64,000 bases of DNA, taken from positions 8,019,501 to 8,083,500 of the forward strand of contig JAGTYA010000025.1 in assembly GCA_024291935.2 (NCBI GenBank), given 5' to 3'. This DNA comes from Okapia johnstoni. Taxonomy: Eukaryota; Chordata; Mammalia; Artiodactyla; Giraffidae. The notes under the pieces were generated by a model. It saw only the letters and a list, made by a program, of their open reading frames with translations, did not search any database and was not told where the DNA came from. The translations under genes were made by a program, and so were the position numbers. Shown piece after piece: positions 23,565 to 35,604 of this stretch (the first letter of the stretch is position 1; the number at the start of each line of letters is the position of its first letter).

Positions 23565-25022
23565 CATTTACAATGTTGTTCATCATTGCCACTATCTAAT
23601 TCCAGGACATTTTCACCACCCCAAAAGGAAAGCCTGTACTGTTAAGCATTTGCTTTACATCTCCCCATTTCCTAACCCTCACAACCATTAACCTGTTTTC
23701 TATGAATTTGCTTATTTCAGGTATTTAATATAAATGAAATCCTCCAGTGTGGTCTTTTGTGTCTAACTCATTTCGCTTAGCATGTTTTCAAGGTTCATTC
23801 GTATTGTAGTATGTATTTGTACTTCACTATTTTTTATCGCTAAATAATATTCCATTGTTTGGATATAGCACATTTTATTTATTCATTCATTGGTTGATGA
23901 ACTTTGGGGCTGTTGCCATCTTTTTCCAATTGAAATAGTGCTGCTATGACATTCATGTAAAATATTTGTTTAAATACCTGTTTGCAGTTCTTTTGGGTGT
24001 ATATCAAGCAGTAGAATTACTGAGTCGTATGGTAACTCTATGTTAAATTTGTGAGGAACTGTCAAACTGTTTTCTAAAGTGGCAGCACCATTTTACATTT
24101 CCACCAGCAATATATGAGAGTTTCCATATCTCCTCAAGGTTGCCAACACTTACTGTCTGTCTTTTTTTATTACAGCCATCCTAGTGGGTATGAAGAGGTA
24201 TCTCATAGTGGTTTCGATTTTCATTGCCCTAATGGAGAAGGCAATGGCACCCCACTCCAGTACTCTTGCCTGAAAATTCCCATGGATGGAGGAGCCTGGT
24301 AGGCTGCAGTCCGTGGGCTCGCTAAGAGTCGGACACAATTGAGCGACTTCACTTTCACTTTTTACTTTCATGCATTGGAGAAGGAAATGGCAACCCACTC
24401 CAGTGTTCTTGCCTGGAGGATCCCAGGGACGGCGGAACCTGGTGGGCTGCCATCTATGGGGTCGCACAGAGTCGGACACGACTGAGGTGACTTAGCAGTA
24501 GCAATGGCTAATGATGTTGAAAATCTTGTCATATACTTGTTGCCCTTTATATGTCTTCTTTGGAGAAATGTCTATTCAAGTCCTTTGGCCTTAAAAAATG
24601 GGTTGTCTTTTCGTTGTTGTGTTGCAAGAGTTCTTTTTATAATCTGGCCCTAGGCCCTTATCAGATATATGATTTGCAGATATTCTCTCTCATTCTGTGG
24701 GTTGTCTTTTTACTTTCTTGATGATGTCCTTTGATGCACAAAAGGTCTTCATGAAGTCTATTTTTTTTTTTTTTTGGTTACTTATGCTTTTGGTGCATAT
24801 CTAAAAAAAATATTGCCTAACCCAAGGTCGTGAAGATTTATCCCTCTGTATTTCTTAAAAGAAAATTTTAAGAGTTTTATAGCTTTATGTCTTACACTAA
24901 GGCTATTATCCATTTTGAGTTAGTTTTGAATACAATGTGAGGTAAGTGTTCAACTGTACTCTTTTATATGTGGATATACAGTTGTCTCAGCACCATTTAT
25001 TCGAAAGACTATTCTAGCCTTG
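23565..25022 (-). mobile_element. L1 LINE 3' region, split by a Bov-A2
   Basis: Reading left to right it passes from the L1 3' UTR into ORF2 in reverse orientation. Marker blocks are 'ctcatttcgcttagcatgtt', 'taaataatattccattgttt' and 'ggttgtctttttactttctt'. A Bov-A2 SINE sits inside at 24229-24507. It is bounded on the right by a BovB copy. Confidence 0.82.
24229..24507 (+). mobile_element. Bov-A2 SINE (dimer) nested in L1
   Basis: Two Bov-A units, each starting with a 'ggagaaggnaatggcancccactccag'-type block (at 24233 and 24378), joined by 'cactttcactttttactttc', tail 'ttagcagtagcaa'. The flanking L1 text is continuous across it (ccctaatg on the left, gctaatgatgttg on the right). Confidence 0.9.
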
Positions 25023-27986
25023 TCTAACTCAGTGAAAGTATGAGGCATGCTGTGTAGGGCCACCCAAGACAGACAGGTCACGGCAGAGAGTTCTGACAAA
25101 ATGTAGTCCACTGGAGAAGGGAATGGCAAACCACTTCAGTACTCTTGCCTTGAGAACCCCATGAACAGTATGAAAAGGCAAAAAGATAAGACACTGAAAG
25201 ATGAACTCCCCAGGTCAGTAGATGCCCAATAAGCTACTGGAGAAGGGTGGAGAAATAACTCCAGAAAGAATGAAGAGACGGAACCAAAGCAAAAACAACA
25301 TCCAGTTCTGGATGTGACTGGTGGTGGAAGTAAAGTCCAATGTTATAAAGAACAATATTGCATAGGAACCTGGAATGTTAGGTCCATGAATCAAGGTAAA
25401 TCAGAAGTAGTCAAACTGGAGATGGCAAGAATGAACATTGACATTCTAGGATCAGTGAACTAAGATGGACTGGAATGGGTGAATTTAACTCAGATGACCA
25501 TTATATATACTACTGTGGGCAAGAATCCCCTAGAAAAAATGGAGTAGCTCTCGTAGTCTACAAAAAAGTCCAAAATGCAGTTCTTGGGAAATGACAGAAT
25601 GATCTCTGTTCGTTTTCAAGGCAAACCATTCAATATCACAGTAATCCAAGTATGCCTGAACCAGTAATACTGAAGAAGCTGAAGTTGAACGGTTCTATGA
25701 AGACCCACAAGACCTTCTAGAACTAACACCCAAAAAAGATGTCCTTTTCATTATAGGGGACTGGAATGCAAAAGTAGGAAGTCAGGATATACCTGGAGTA
25801 GCAGGCAAATTTGGCCTTGGAGTACAGAATGAAGCAGGGCAAAGGCTAATAGAGTTTTGCCAAGAGAATGCACTGGTCATAACAAACACCCTCTTCCAAC
25901 AACGCAAGAGAAAACTCTACACATGGACATCACCAGATGGTCAGTACTGAAATCTGATTGATTATATTCTTTGCAGCCAAAGATGGAGAAGCTCTATACA
26001 GTCAGCAAAAACAAGACTGGGAGCTGACTGTGGCTCAGATCATGAACTCCTTATTGCCAAATTCAGACTGAAATTGAAGAAAGTAGGGAAAACCACTAGA
26101 CCATCCAGGAATGACCTAAATCAAATCCCTTACGATTATACAGTGGAAGTGACAAATATATTCAAGGGATTAAATCTGATAGACAGAGTGCCTGAAGAAC
26201 TATGGATGGAGGTTTGTGACATTGTACAGGAGTCAGTGATCAAGACCATCCCCAACAAAAAGAAATGCAAAAAGGCAAAATGGTTGCCTGAGGAGGCTTT
26301 ACAAATAGCTGAGAAAAGAAGAGAAGCTAAAGGCAAAAGAGAAAAGGAAAGATATACCAAACCGAATGCAGAGTTCCAAAGAATAGCGAGGAGAGATAAG
26401 AAAGCCTTCTTAAGTGATCAATGCAAAGAAATAGAGGAAATCAATACAATGGGAAAGACTAGAGATCTCTTCAAGAAAATTAGAGATACCAAGGGAACAT
26501 TTCATGCAAAGATGGGCACAATAAAGGACAGAAATGGACCTAACAGAAGCAGAAGATATTAAGACGAGGTGGCAAGAATACACAGAAGAACTGTACAAAA
26601 AAGATCTTCATGACCAAGATAACCACAATGGTGTGATCACTCACCTAGTGCCAGACATCCTGGAATGTGAAGTCAAGTGGGCCTTAGGAAGCATCACTAT
26701 GAACAAAGCTAGTGGAGGTGATGGAATTCCAGTTGAGCTATTTCAAATCCTAAAAGATGATGCTATGAAAGTGCTGCACTCAATATGTCAGCAAATTTGG
26801 AAAACTCAGCAGTGGCCACAGGACTGGAAAAAGTCAGTTTTCATTCCGATTCCAAAGAAGGACAATGCCAAAGAATGTTCAAACTACCACACAATTGTAC
26901 TCATCTCACATGCTAGCAAAGTAATGCTCAAAATTCTCCAAGCCAGGCTTCCACAGTATGTGAACTGTGAACTTCCAGATGTTCAATCTGTATTTAGAAA
27001 AGGCAGAGGAACCAGAGATCAAATTGCCAACATCTGCTGGATCATTGAAAAAGCAAGAGAGTTCCAGAAAAACATCTACTTCTTCTTTATTGACTATGCC
27101 AAAGCCTTTGACTGTGTGGATCACAATGATCTGTGGAAAATTCTTCAAGAGATGGGAATATCAGACCACCTTATCTGCCTCCTGAGAAATCTGTATGCAA
27201 GTCAAGAAACAACAGTTAGAACTGGACATGGAACAACGACTGGTTCCTAATTGGGTAAGGAGTACGTTGAGGCTGTATATTGTCACCCTGCTTATTTAAT
27301 TTATATGCAGACTACATCATGCAAAATGCCAGGCTGGATGAAGCACAAGCTGGAATCAAGATTGCCGTGAGGAATATCAATAACCTCAGATATGCAGATG
27401 ACACCACTCTTATGGCAGAAAGCAAAGAAGAACTAAAGAGCCTCTTGATGAAAGTGAGAGAGGAGAGTGAAAAAGTTGGCTTAAAACTCCACATTCAGAA
27501 AACTAAGATCATGGCATCTGGTCCCATCACTTCATGGGAAATAGATGGGGAAACAGTGGAAACAGTGACAGACGTTATTATTTTGGGCTCCAAAATCTCT
27601 GCAGATGGTGACTGCAGCCGTGGAATTAAAAGACGCTTGCTCCTTGGAAGAGAAGCTATGAGAATCCTAGACAGCATATTAAAAAGCAGAGACATTACTT
27701 TGCCAACAAAGGTCCATCTAGTCAAAGCTGTGGTTTTTCCAGCAGTCATTCATGGATGTGAGAGTTGGACAGTGAAGAAAGCTGAGCGCTGAAGAATTGA
27801 TGCTCTTGAACTGTGATGTTGGAGAAGACTCTTGGGAGTCCCTTGGACTGACTGCAAGAAGATCCAACCAGTCCATCCCAAAGGAAATCAGTCCTGAATA
27901 TTCATTGGAAGGACTGATGCTGAAGCTGAAACTCCAATACTTTGGCCACCTGATGCGAAGATCTGACTCATTGGAAAAGATCCATT
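25023..27986 (+). mobile_element. BovB LINE, long, 3'-truncated and inactivated
   Basis: From 'ggccacccaagacagacagg' near 25058, the 5' part of BovB, to 'ctcattggaaaagatcc', where BovB text stops about 200 bp before the usual 3' end. The endonuclease half (25390-26073) is broken by stops. Reverse-transcriptase frames are open at 26074-26562, 26534-27250 and 27280-27792. I see no target-site duplication, so both borders may result from deletion. Confidence 0.9.
26074..27792 (+). pseudogene. BovB reverse-transcriptase region, frame-broken
   Basis: Three open frames cover the polymerase. The middle one has WALGSITMNKASGGDGIPVE, FIPIPKKDNAKECSNY and the motif A block FFIDYAKAFDCVDHNDLW. The third has the catalytic YADD at 27391-27402 within NLRYADDTTLMAES, then the thumb-like KEELKSLLMKVREESEKVGL. 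The frame changes near 26540 and at 27240-27280. It is a LINE remnant, not a host gene. Confidence 0.87.
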
Positions 27987-28811
27987 GAAGCTTCAGTGTC
28001 ACCCAGGAATTTTCTGTAAAGTGAATATATTTCCTGGTAGTTACATGAAATCAATGCAGTTAGTTACAACCACATGACCCTTTCCTCCCTTCATGGATAT
28101 GTAGAAGGGCTCACTTAAAATGTACCAGTGCCATGATTTCTCCTTGCTCACAAGCTTCCAAATATAGCATCACTGGACCCAGTTTTTATTCCTAGGGAAA
28201 ACTACAAAGCACATTCTTTCAGTAATAACTACTAAGTCATTCAGCATATATTTTTTGAGTGACAGCTTTGGATTCAATGTTGAGAAAGGTGGATTTAGTC
28301 CCTAAATTATATTTTACCAAGGTACAATCTTTAGGAAAGGAACTATCCTGTCTTGTTTAAATCTCATCTCAAAATCTACAAAGAAATGCTGGAAATTACT
28401 AAAGATGTGCTGCTCTGGATTTTGTACCATTCAGTGCTGACTCTATAAGATCTCATCATTCGTTGTTTACGAAGGCCCTGGGAGGCAGAGAACTATTTCC
28501 CAGCTCACCCTGCCCGAGAAACATCAGGGACTGGAATCAGCAGCATGCTGGATGATATAAGCGGATAGTGCCAGAATCTGTTATATAACCTGCTAATAAA
28601 AACTCTGCCTTGAGGTTGCAGTTAGTCAAAGCTAAATCCTCTCCTGCTTATCTGTTTTCTGCCTTTTGCCCTTCTGTAAAAGGACTGAACTTCCTGCCCA
28701 GCAGTCTGTAGCATCTTCTCCAGAGGCAAGCTTCAGCCTTCTTGCAGTGTGCTGGGAAACAGGGATTCCCAACCCAGCTCTTCCTATCTTGGCCCTCTGT
28801 ACCACATTTTA
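27987..28811. other. Stretch free of recognisable repeats
   Basis: No exon. The segment 28440-28800 shows no repeat text at all and contains short TATA-like strings; candidate conserved sequence, unproven. Confidence 0.4.
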
Positions 28812-29012
28812 AGTGTTAGTGTTAGTTGCTCAGTTGTGTCTGACTCTTTGTGACCCCATGGACTGTAGTCTGCCAGACTCCTCTCTTCATGGAATTCTCC
28901 AGGCAAGAATACCCATGTGGATTGCCATTTCCTTCTCCAGGGAATCTTCCTGAGCCAGGGATAAAACCCAGGTCTCTCGCATTGCAGGTGGATTCTTTAC
29001 CCTCTGAGTCAC
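28812..29012 (-). mobile_element. Bov-tA SINE
   Basis: Reverse complement of Bov-tA: 'agttgctcagttgtgtctga' on the left and 'ctttaccctctgagtcac' on the right. The tRNA head is slightly short. Confidence 0.85.
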
Positions 29013-29214
29013 TTTACTTAGTCTCAATTCTGAGTTCCTACTGATGATGGGAATTAGATAGTATGGTGGCTTCAGACATGAACGTGGCATGGGTAGTACA
29101 CTCAAAGAACATAGTCTGGTTAAGGAGATGGAGCATACAGAGGAAGAGCTAAATAGCGAGCAAGAGCATTAAGTATCAGACAAGTGAATTTTGTGCAGTG
29201 ACAGCACAAAGTAA

Positions 29215-29405
29215 TGGAGACAGCAGTGACTTTACAGTTGGAAGACCCAAGTTCAAAGGCTCAGTTTTATGTGCATGACCAAATGAACCTTTTCTTGACT
29301 TAGTTTACTCATCTATAAAGTGGAGAGAATGATCTTTACTCTGTCTAAATTGCCAGGTGGTTGTCAATGTTGAGTGAGATATTGTATGAGAAGCTTTGGG
29401 AAATG
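29215..29405 (+). repeat. MIR SINE
   Basis: The order 'gttggaagacccaagttcaa', 'cttagtttactcatctataa' and 'gagtgagatattgtatgaga' is that of MIR. Confidence 0.65.
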
Positions 29406-29727
29406 CAAATTAAAAAGCAAGGTGGAAAGTGATCTTATCTCATTTTACAGTAGAGGAAACTGGCATAGAGATGAAAAACTTTGCTGAAAGTCTCACATGC
29501 TTCTATGAAACAGCACTCCATTATTTAAGCACAAAATAGAATGACTTTCTTCATTTGTCTCCCTCACTCGTAGACTTTGTCCACTGCAAGAATTCTAAGT
29601 AACCCATATGCTGTTGGCACCAAATAAAGTATGTTTTGGTAGAATGTGAGGAAGTTTAGGGGTCCATATTTGATCCTAAAGATATTGGTCAAAGAGATAT
29701 ACTGTCACCTTCTTTGTTGGGCATGGC

Positions 29728-29905
29728 AAAGGTTTAAATCAACACTATCCAGTAGAAATATAATGCAGATGGCACATGTGAGCCTTATGTAAATTTTTAA
29801 CTTTTCTAGTAGCCACAGTAAATGGGGAAACAGAGACCCAGAGAAGTGAAACAACTTGCCTAATCCACACAGCAAGCTAGTGACAGAATCTGGACTAGAC
29901 CCTAG
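29728..29905. repeat. Old repeat remnants (unclassified plus MIR 3' part)
   Basis: 'tatccagtagaaatataatg' and 'cttttctagtagccac' belong to a common mammalian repeat I cannot name. 29822-29900 ('acagagacccagagaagtga') resembles a MIR 3' portion. Confidence 0.45.
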
Positions 29906-30470
29906 GTTTCCTTTCCAAGTCTGTGTTCATTCAATCACAGTTTACTGTGGAGAGCCCCATTTCACAAGGGGAGAAAACAGTAACAATGAGTCTTTCATTA
30001 TATTCTCCTTGATGAGACCTGACAGGGTCCACCTCTTCCTCTCCGCTAGTAAATCAGGTTGGCCCCCCTCTTGTTATTGTTTTTCTCTAGAACCCAGGTT
30101 GGGGCTTGCCTTAGCCTTTGTTCTGTTCCCAGTTTTTGCAGTGCCAAGAAGGATGGGGAGAGAGCGGATTCAGGCAGGTCACGGTGGCACAGATGTTTCC
30201 CGGTCTTTCCGAGGGAGCTGAATGCCATGGCCAGGTGTGTCTTTCAGGGCCTTCCAAGCCCTTGGAGGTGGTAGGTGTTTATAACCGCAATTTCCTGATT
30301 AACTTCTGTTTGTCACAGGCCTCTAGCCACTACCTGAGGGAGTACATTTAAGCCTCTACTCTGGGAATCATCAATCACTCAGAGCTCTCTGTAGTCTGGC
30401 CATAACCTACCTCTGTATTCTTATTACCCAGCGTCCCCTTCATGCATCCTGTGTTTTCTCCCAGAGTACT
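29906..30470. other. Intronic stretch, nothing recognised
   Basis: Overlapping open frames of 70-120 codons lack any domain or splice support. Confidence 0.4.
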
Positions 30471-30499
30471 ATGTTTTCTTCCTTCTCTCCTCATCTTCA

Positions 30500-30735
30500 C
30501 CTATTAAAATATTACTCATCTCTCCATCAAGTTGAAACACCACTGCAAGAAGCCTTCAACCTTATGTTCCCTCCTTCCATCGTATTACTTCTTAGCCTCT
30601 TCTCCCACCATTTCTTGCCTCATATTTTATATGCAGGAACTTTGCAACCTGTTATTGTCTACTTCCATTCCTTTGCTGATGCTGTCCATTTGCCTAGAAT
30701 CCCTACCTTAATTTTTATCTCACTTTTGCCTAGCT
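30500..30735 (+). repeat. L2-like fragment
   Basis: A C/T-rich text with 'tttgctgatgctgtccattt' and 'gcctagaatccctacctt' follows the L2 3' region. Confidence 0.55.
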
Positions 30736-30742
30736 GAGTCAC

Positions 30743-30930
30743 CAGATGCTGGGAAAGATTGAAGGGAGGAGAAGGGGACAACAGGATGAAATAGTTGGTT
30801 GGTATCACCAACTCAACGGACATGAGTTTGAGCAGACTCCAGGAAATGGTGAAGGACAGGGAAACCTGGCACGCTGCAGTCCATAGGGTCACAGAGAGTC
30901 AGATATGACTGAGTGACCGAAAAACAACCA
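30743..30930 (+). mobile_element. BovB LINE 3' end fragment
   Basis: From 'agatgctgggaaagattgaa' to 'gactgagtgaccgaaaaaca', the last 190 bp of BovB, with an AAC-type tail. It sits inside L2-like text. Confidence 0.82.
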
Positions 30931-31099
30931 AAGTCCCATTTAAATTTAGGACGGGCTATTGGGCATCACCTCCTCCAGGGTGATTTCCCCGACCCTCCAC
31001 ACTGAGTTTGGCTACTCACACAATAGAATCTACCTGTCTCTATCTTTGTATTTACATGCTATATTTTATCTGTCTGTACCTGACTCCCACACTAGACAA

Positions 31100-31190
31100 T
31101 GTTCCAAGGGAGATATCTGTGCTTTACGTTTTCTATCTCTGGCAACTAGCAGCATCCCACTAACAACAGATGCTTAATAAATGTTTATGG
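31100..31190 (+). repeat. L2 3' end fragment
   Basis: 'acagatgcttaataaatgtt' and the preceding text match the terminal part of L2. Confidence 0.55.
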
Positions 31191-31269
31191 AATAGGTGAA
31201 CAAATAACCTTTAAACTATAATATGACCTTTAAACTTTAAAGGTTTAAACCTTTAAACTTTATAATGGT

Positions 31270-31488
31270 TTGAGTTATCCCAGGTAGCCTAGTGGTAAAG
31301 AACCTGCCTGCCAATGCAAGAGACACAGGAAACATAGGTTCAATTTCTGGATCAGGAAGATCCCCTGGAGAAGGGCATGGCAACCCACTCCAATATTCTT
31401 GCCTGGAGAATCCCATGGACAGAGGAGCCTGGCAGGCTACAGTTCATAGGGTTGCAGAGTTGGACATGACTGAAGTGACTTAGCATGC
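31270..31488 (+). mobile_element. Bov-tA SINE
   Basis: From 'atcccaggtagcctagtggt' to the tail 'gaagtgacttagcatgcac', full length. Confidence 0.88.
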
Positions 31489-31499
31489 ACTTTATTTTT

Positions 31500-31605
31500 T
31501 GGGGTAACTATTTGTCTATCACTAGATTATATGTTCTGCGAGGGCAAGGAAAGTGATTGATTCTTATTCATCTTTTTGTCCGTCACAGGGCCTTATTCAC
31601 AATGA
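31500..31605 (+). repeat. L2 3' end fragment
   Basis: 'tatgttctgcgagggcaagg' followed by 'tctttttgtccgtcacaggg' follows the L2 3' consensus. Confidence 0.55.
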
Positions 31606-31609
31606 ATAT

Positions 31610-32060
31610 ATCAGTTAGGTTTCTGTGGAGAAACAGATCCAATAGGAGATCTATAGATGTGTAGATTGATTTTAAGGAATTGGTTCATGTGGTTGTGGGG
31701 GCTGGCAAGGCAGAATCTGTGGGGCAAGCTACAGGCTAGGAACTCGGGCAAGAGTTGATTTTGCAGACTTAAGTTTGAAATCTGTAGAGCAGGCCAGCAA
31801 GCTGGAAACTCAGGCAAGATTTTTCTATTATTCTTGAGGCAGAGTTCCTTCTCTGGGAAACCTGGGTTTTTGCTTTTAAGGCTTTTAACTGATTGGGTGA
31901 GTTCCACACACATTATCAAGTATAATCTCCTTTGCTTAAAGTCAACTGATTGTGGATTTTAATCACATCTACCTAATACATTCATAGTAACACCTAAACT
32001 AGTGTTTAACCAAACAGCAGGGCACAAGAGCCTAGCCAAGTTGACACATAAAAGTTTCAT
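31610..32060. repeat. Old interspersed repeat, probably L1-derived
   Basis: 'aaggaattggttcatgtggt', 'ttaactgattgggtgagttc' and 'gccaagttgacacataaaa' occur in a fixed order in a common mammalian repeat. I am sure it is a repeat but not of its family. Confidence 0.55.
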
Positions 32061-32829
32061 CATTAGGTAAGTGACCAGTAAATGTTTGCTGAATTGAAGT
32101 ATACTTTTCAACTTCATATCTGAAGCTCAGAAAAACAGAATGATCTTCATTCTGTTTCCAGCAGTAATTTGGACTCAAACCCCCAAATCTTCTACCACTA
32201 AACTCCTAACAGCTCTGAATAAAAAGTAACAACATTCTAATACATAGCTGAACTTGCAGGAAAGTAAGGGACTCTCCAGGGGCTGAAAATGAAGACAGAC
32301 TGAGTAAGTGTGTCAGATGATGCTGTATCGGGCCTCTTGAGATATCTGTGCTGGTAACCTTGGAACTTGGATTTAAATACCCACACAGGAAGAGAAAATA
32401 AAGACTTGAGTCTTCATAAGACAAGCATTAAAGCTGAAACCCACAAGTGAGATGGGACTTTCAGTAACATGGTGGTTAGAAAAAAATCTCCTTAATACAT
32501 AGGCACAAAAAAGTTGTCTTTCTCAGCCTAGTCTCTGAAAAGAAAAAATGTCTCTCTCAGAATTCAAAATGATAGGTCTGTCTTAAGGTGGGTTCAGAAT
32601 TTATAGTTCTACTACCTGTGTGATATGGATCCTGAAAGTTGATTAATTAACACAAAAAGTATACTCAGCCAGTGATATACCCTGAGGTACCTAGCAGAAT
32701 AAAACAAAAAACCCTCTTAAGATGATAAAAGATCTAAAACTATAAGACGATTTTTTAATATGTAAAATTAATATATTTAAACAATTAAGAACAAATAAAA
32801 AGTTAAAAATATAAGTTTAGAAATGGATA
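32061..32829. other. Intronic stretch, nothing recognised
   Basis: AT-rich towards its end; no exon or clear repeat. Confidence 0.4.
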
Positions 32830-32840
32830 CCATGAATAAT

Positions 32841-33045
32841 GAGGCTTCCCAGGTGACTCAGATGGTAAAGAATCTGCCTGCAATGCAAAAGATCCAAGTT
32901 TGATCCCTGGGTTGAGAAGATACCCTGGATAAGGGAACGGCAACCCACTCCAGTATTCATGTTTGGAGAACCCCATGGACAGAGGAGCCTGGCGGGCTAC
33001 AGTCCATGAGGTCACAAAGAGTCGGACATGACTAATGCACACACA
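32841..33045 (+). mobile_element. Bov-tA SINE with target-site duplication
   Basis: Full length, from gaggcttcccaggtgactca to a short CA tail. Flanks CCATGAATAAT (32830-32840) and CCGTGAATAAT (33046-33056) differ at one base. Confidence 0.9.
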
Positions 33046-33089
33046 CCGTGAATAATATAAGGTAGATATGACAAATAGAGTTTAAATAG

Positions 33090-33850
33090 GAGATTAGACA
33101 CTGCTGAAGAGAAAAACTGGTGAACTGGAAGATAAGGTAGAAATTACCCACAATGCCTCTCAAGGAGATAAAGAAAAGAAAAATATGAAAGCGAAGTTAA
33201 GAGACATGGAGGATAGAATGAGAAGATGTAATACATATTTAATAATAGTTCTAGAAAGAGAGAATAGAGAGAATGGAAAAGAGACAATACTCAGAAGTAA
33301 TGGTTGAAATTTTTCCAAAACTGATGAAAGACCTCAATTAGGAAGCACATTGAGTGCCAAAGGATAAATTGAAATAAAGCCACTTCTAGACATATTGTGG
33401 TGAAACTGCATGGCAGTGAAGATTAAAAGTAGGTGTTAAGAACATCCAAAGATAAAAGAGATATCCTACAGGAAATCACAGTTGAGCCAAGAACAGTGGC
33501 AAAATAAACAAGAGCATAATGCCCTCAAAAGCTGAGAGAAAAAAGAAATCCCACCCAATCTAGAATTTTCCATCTGCTGCTGCTGCTGCTGCTAAGTCGC
33601 TTCAGTCATGTCCGACTCTGTGCGACCCCGTGGACTGTAGCCTACCAGGCTCCTCTGTCCATGGGATTTTCCAGGCAAGAGTACTGGAGTGGGGTGCCAT
33701 TGCCTTCTCCAATTTTCCATCTAGTTAGACCTTTATTCAAGAATGAGGGTAAGATAGAGACAATTTTAGACAGATAAAGACATCAAATTTACATCTTAGA
33801 GATAATTTCTAAGAGGACTAATAAAAATGGGTATTCTTCATGAAGCAGGA
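33090..33850 (+). mobile_element. L1 LINE fragment, interrupted by Bov-A
   Basis: 'ttccaaaactgatgaaagac', 'cacattgagtgccaaaggat' and 'catattgtggtgaaactgca' are L1 blocks in order, continuing after the insertion with 'gacctttattcaagaatgag'. A Bov-A monomer is inserted at 33576-33710. Confidence 0.65.
33576..33710 (-). mobile_element. Bov-A monomer SINE with perfect 12-bp duplication
   Basis: A single 135-bp Bov-A unit in reverse orientation, with a CTG-repeat tail side on the left and 'ggtgccattgccttctcc' at the right. It has neither a tRNA head nor a second unit. The duplication AATTTTCCATCT lies at 33564-33575 and 33711-33722, so the monomer is complete as inserted. Confidence 0.9.
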
Positions 33851-33854
33851 AATT

Positions 33855-34050
33855 CAGGACTTCCCTGCTAATCCAGTGGCTAAGTCTCCACACTTTTAAT
33901 GCAGGGGGTCTGGGTTCGATCCCTGGTCAGGGAACTAGATCCCACGTGCCTTGCATCCATCAGTGAATATCAAAGATCCCAAGTGCTGCAACCAAAGACC
34001 TGGCATAGCCAAATAAGTAAAGGAACAAATAAAGAAATATTTAAACAACA
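33855..34050 (+). mobile_element. CHR-type tRNA-derived SINE
   Basis: 'aggacttccctgctaatcca', 'ggttcgatccctggtcaggg' and 'aactagatcccacgtgcc' in order, then an A-rich tail with AAATAA units. Confidence 0.8.
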
Positions 34051-34132
34051 GAAGAAGCAGGAAATTGAGGAAATTGAACACAAAAGGAAGTAGTGACATG
34101 GAAAAAACAATAGAGACTCAAGAAATAGATAA

Positions 34133-34325
34133 AGTGAAAGAAAGTGAAAGTGAAAGTCACTCAGTCATGTCTCACTCTTTGCAGCCCCATGGGAATTCTC
34201 CAGTCCAGAATACTGGAGTGGGTAGCCTTTTCCTTCTCCAGGGGATCTTCCCAACCCAGAGATTGAACCCAGGTCTCCTGCATTGCCAGCGGATTCTTTA
34301 CCAACTGAGCTATCAGGAAAGCCCA
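34133..34325 (-). mobile_element. Bov-tA SINE
   Basis: Reverse complement with the (GAAAGT) tail side on the left and 'aactgagctatcaggaaagc' on the right. AGAAATAG on both sides is a probable duplication. It lacks about 25 bp of the middle. Confidence 0.87.
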
Positions 34326-34690
34326 GAGAAATAGGTATTCATGTGAGTAAATCTAAAACAAACAAAAACAGAAAAAATGACAGTACGGAATAACAACAAA
34401 AATAATGATTAAATTAGAGAGCATGAAAATAAGGTGAAATTAAGATATCAGGCAATAATACATGACAGGGAGTAAAGGGAGTAAAGAGCAAAGAACTGTG
34501 ATCAGTCTTGAAATACACTGAAACTTGGGAGGACAGTAAAGCTACTGATTAAATTTAAACTTGATAAATAAAATGTGCATGTTTAAAAAAAAGTTGGTGG
34601 TAACCACACCAAGGATAGAAATAAAATGTGTAATTGCCAGACAATTAAAGGAAAAAGACTTGCACAAAGGACCCCATATAAAAGAAAGAT
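34326..34690. other. Intronic stretch, nothing recognised
   Basis: A-rich sequence; no exon or named repeat. Confidence 0.35.
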
Positions 34691-34925
34691 GAACTCTGCA
34701 TAATTTATAATAACATCCGGAATAATCTAAGTGTCCATCATTGTGAAAAAAGATAAATAAATTGTGATATAGTCAAACAATGAAAATAAATGAGCCAAGG
34801 TTTTATGTATTACCATGAAAACATGTCATAATTATAAGGTTAACTGAAAAAAGGCAACTTATAGGCAGATATAGAATAGCGCAACTTATATAAGGTCCTC
34901 AAATAAATGTTGTCCCATCAGCTGC
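34691..34925 (+). repeat. L1 3' UTR fragment
   Basis: 'aataatctaagtgtccatca' and 'gataaataaattgtgatata' are standard L1 3' region blocks. Confidence 0.65.
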
Positions 34926-35587
34926 CTGAAAAGGAAAACAAAACAAAAGAAACTTGAAAAATAGTAATTTTTCTGTTGACCCCTTGTTATGAACATTATA
35001 GTGTAGATTCTTGCATTGGGATGGGAGGTGGGGTTTGATGACCTAGTTTTATGTTTCCTACACATATATAATAGAGAGACAGACTTTTAAGTCTTTAAGT
35101 CATTCAAGTGAACATAGACACATATCAGAACTGTTGACACAAAGAGGGAAACTACTTTTGGCCTCAGGATTTCCTCTTTATCTTGGAAAAAATCCCCAAA
35201 GTATAATACAAAATGAAGAACCTGGGAAATACCATTTAAGTAGAATCTCTCTTCCAGAGTATGTATCTTAAGGTTTCTGTTTCATCATTCCCAAGATTCC
35301 AAATTGTTGGCTTCACAGGTCCTCAGAGGGCATCTCCTGGTTATTGGCAAACCAGGAAGCAAGGAACTGGCTCCATCCTACCTGTCAGCCTTATCCTCAC
35401 AGCCCCTCTGCCGTATGTATATCCTGATTATACCATCACAATGCCATCACTTAGCAGAGCTTTGTGAATTACACTTTCATGCTGCAATACTTTTGTTTAA
35501 GTCACTTTTCTTTTTGAAGTGTCCTTTCCACATCACATATTGAAATTCTACCAACTCCCAGACTGTCAGAGCCTAATAATGCCTTTA
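34926..35587. other. Intronic stretch, nothing recognised
   Basis: No exon or clear repeat; two overlapping short plus-strand open frames near 35261-35543 have no features. Confidence 0.4.
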
Positions 35588-35604
35588 GAAACTGTGTGGT
35601 TAAA

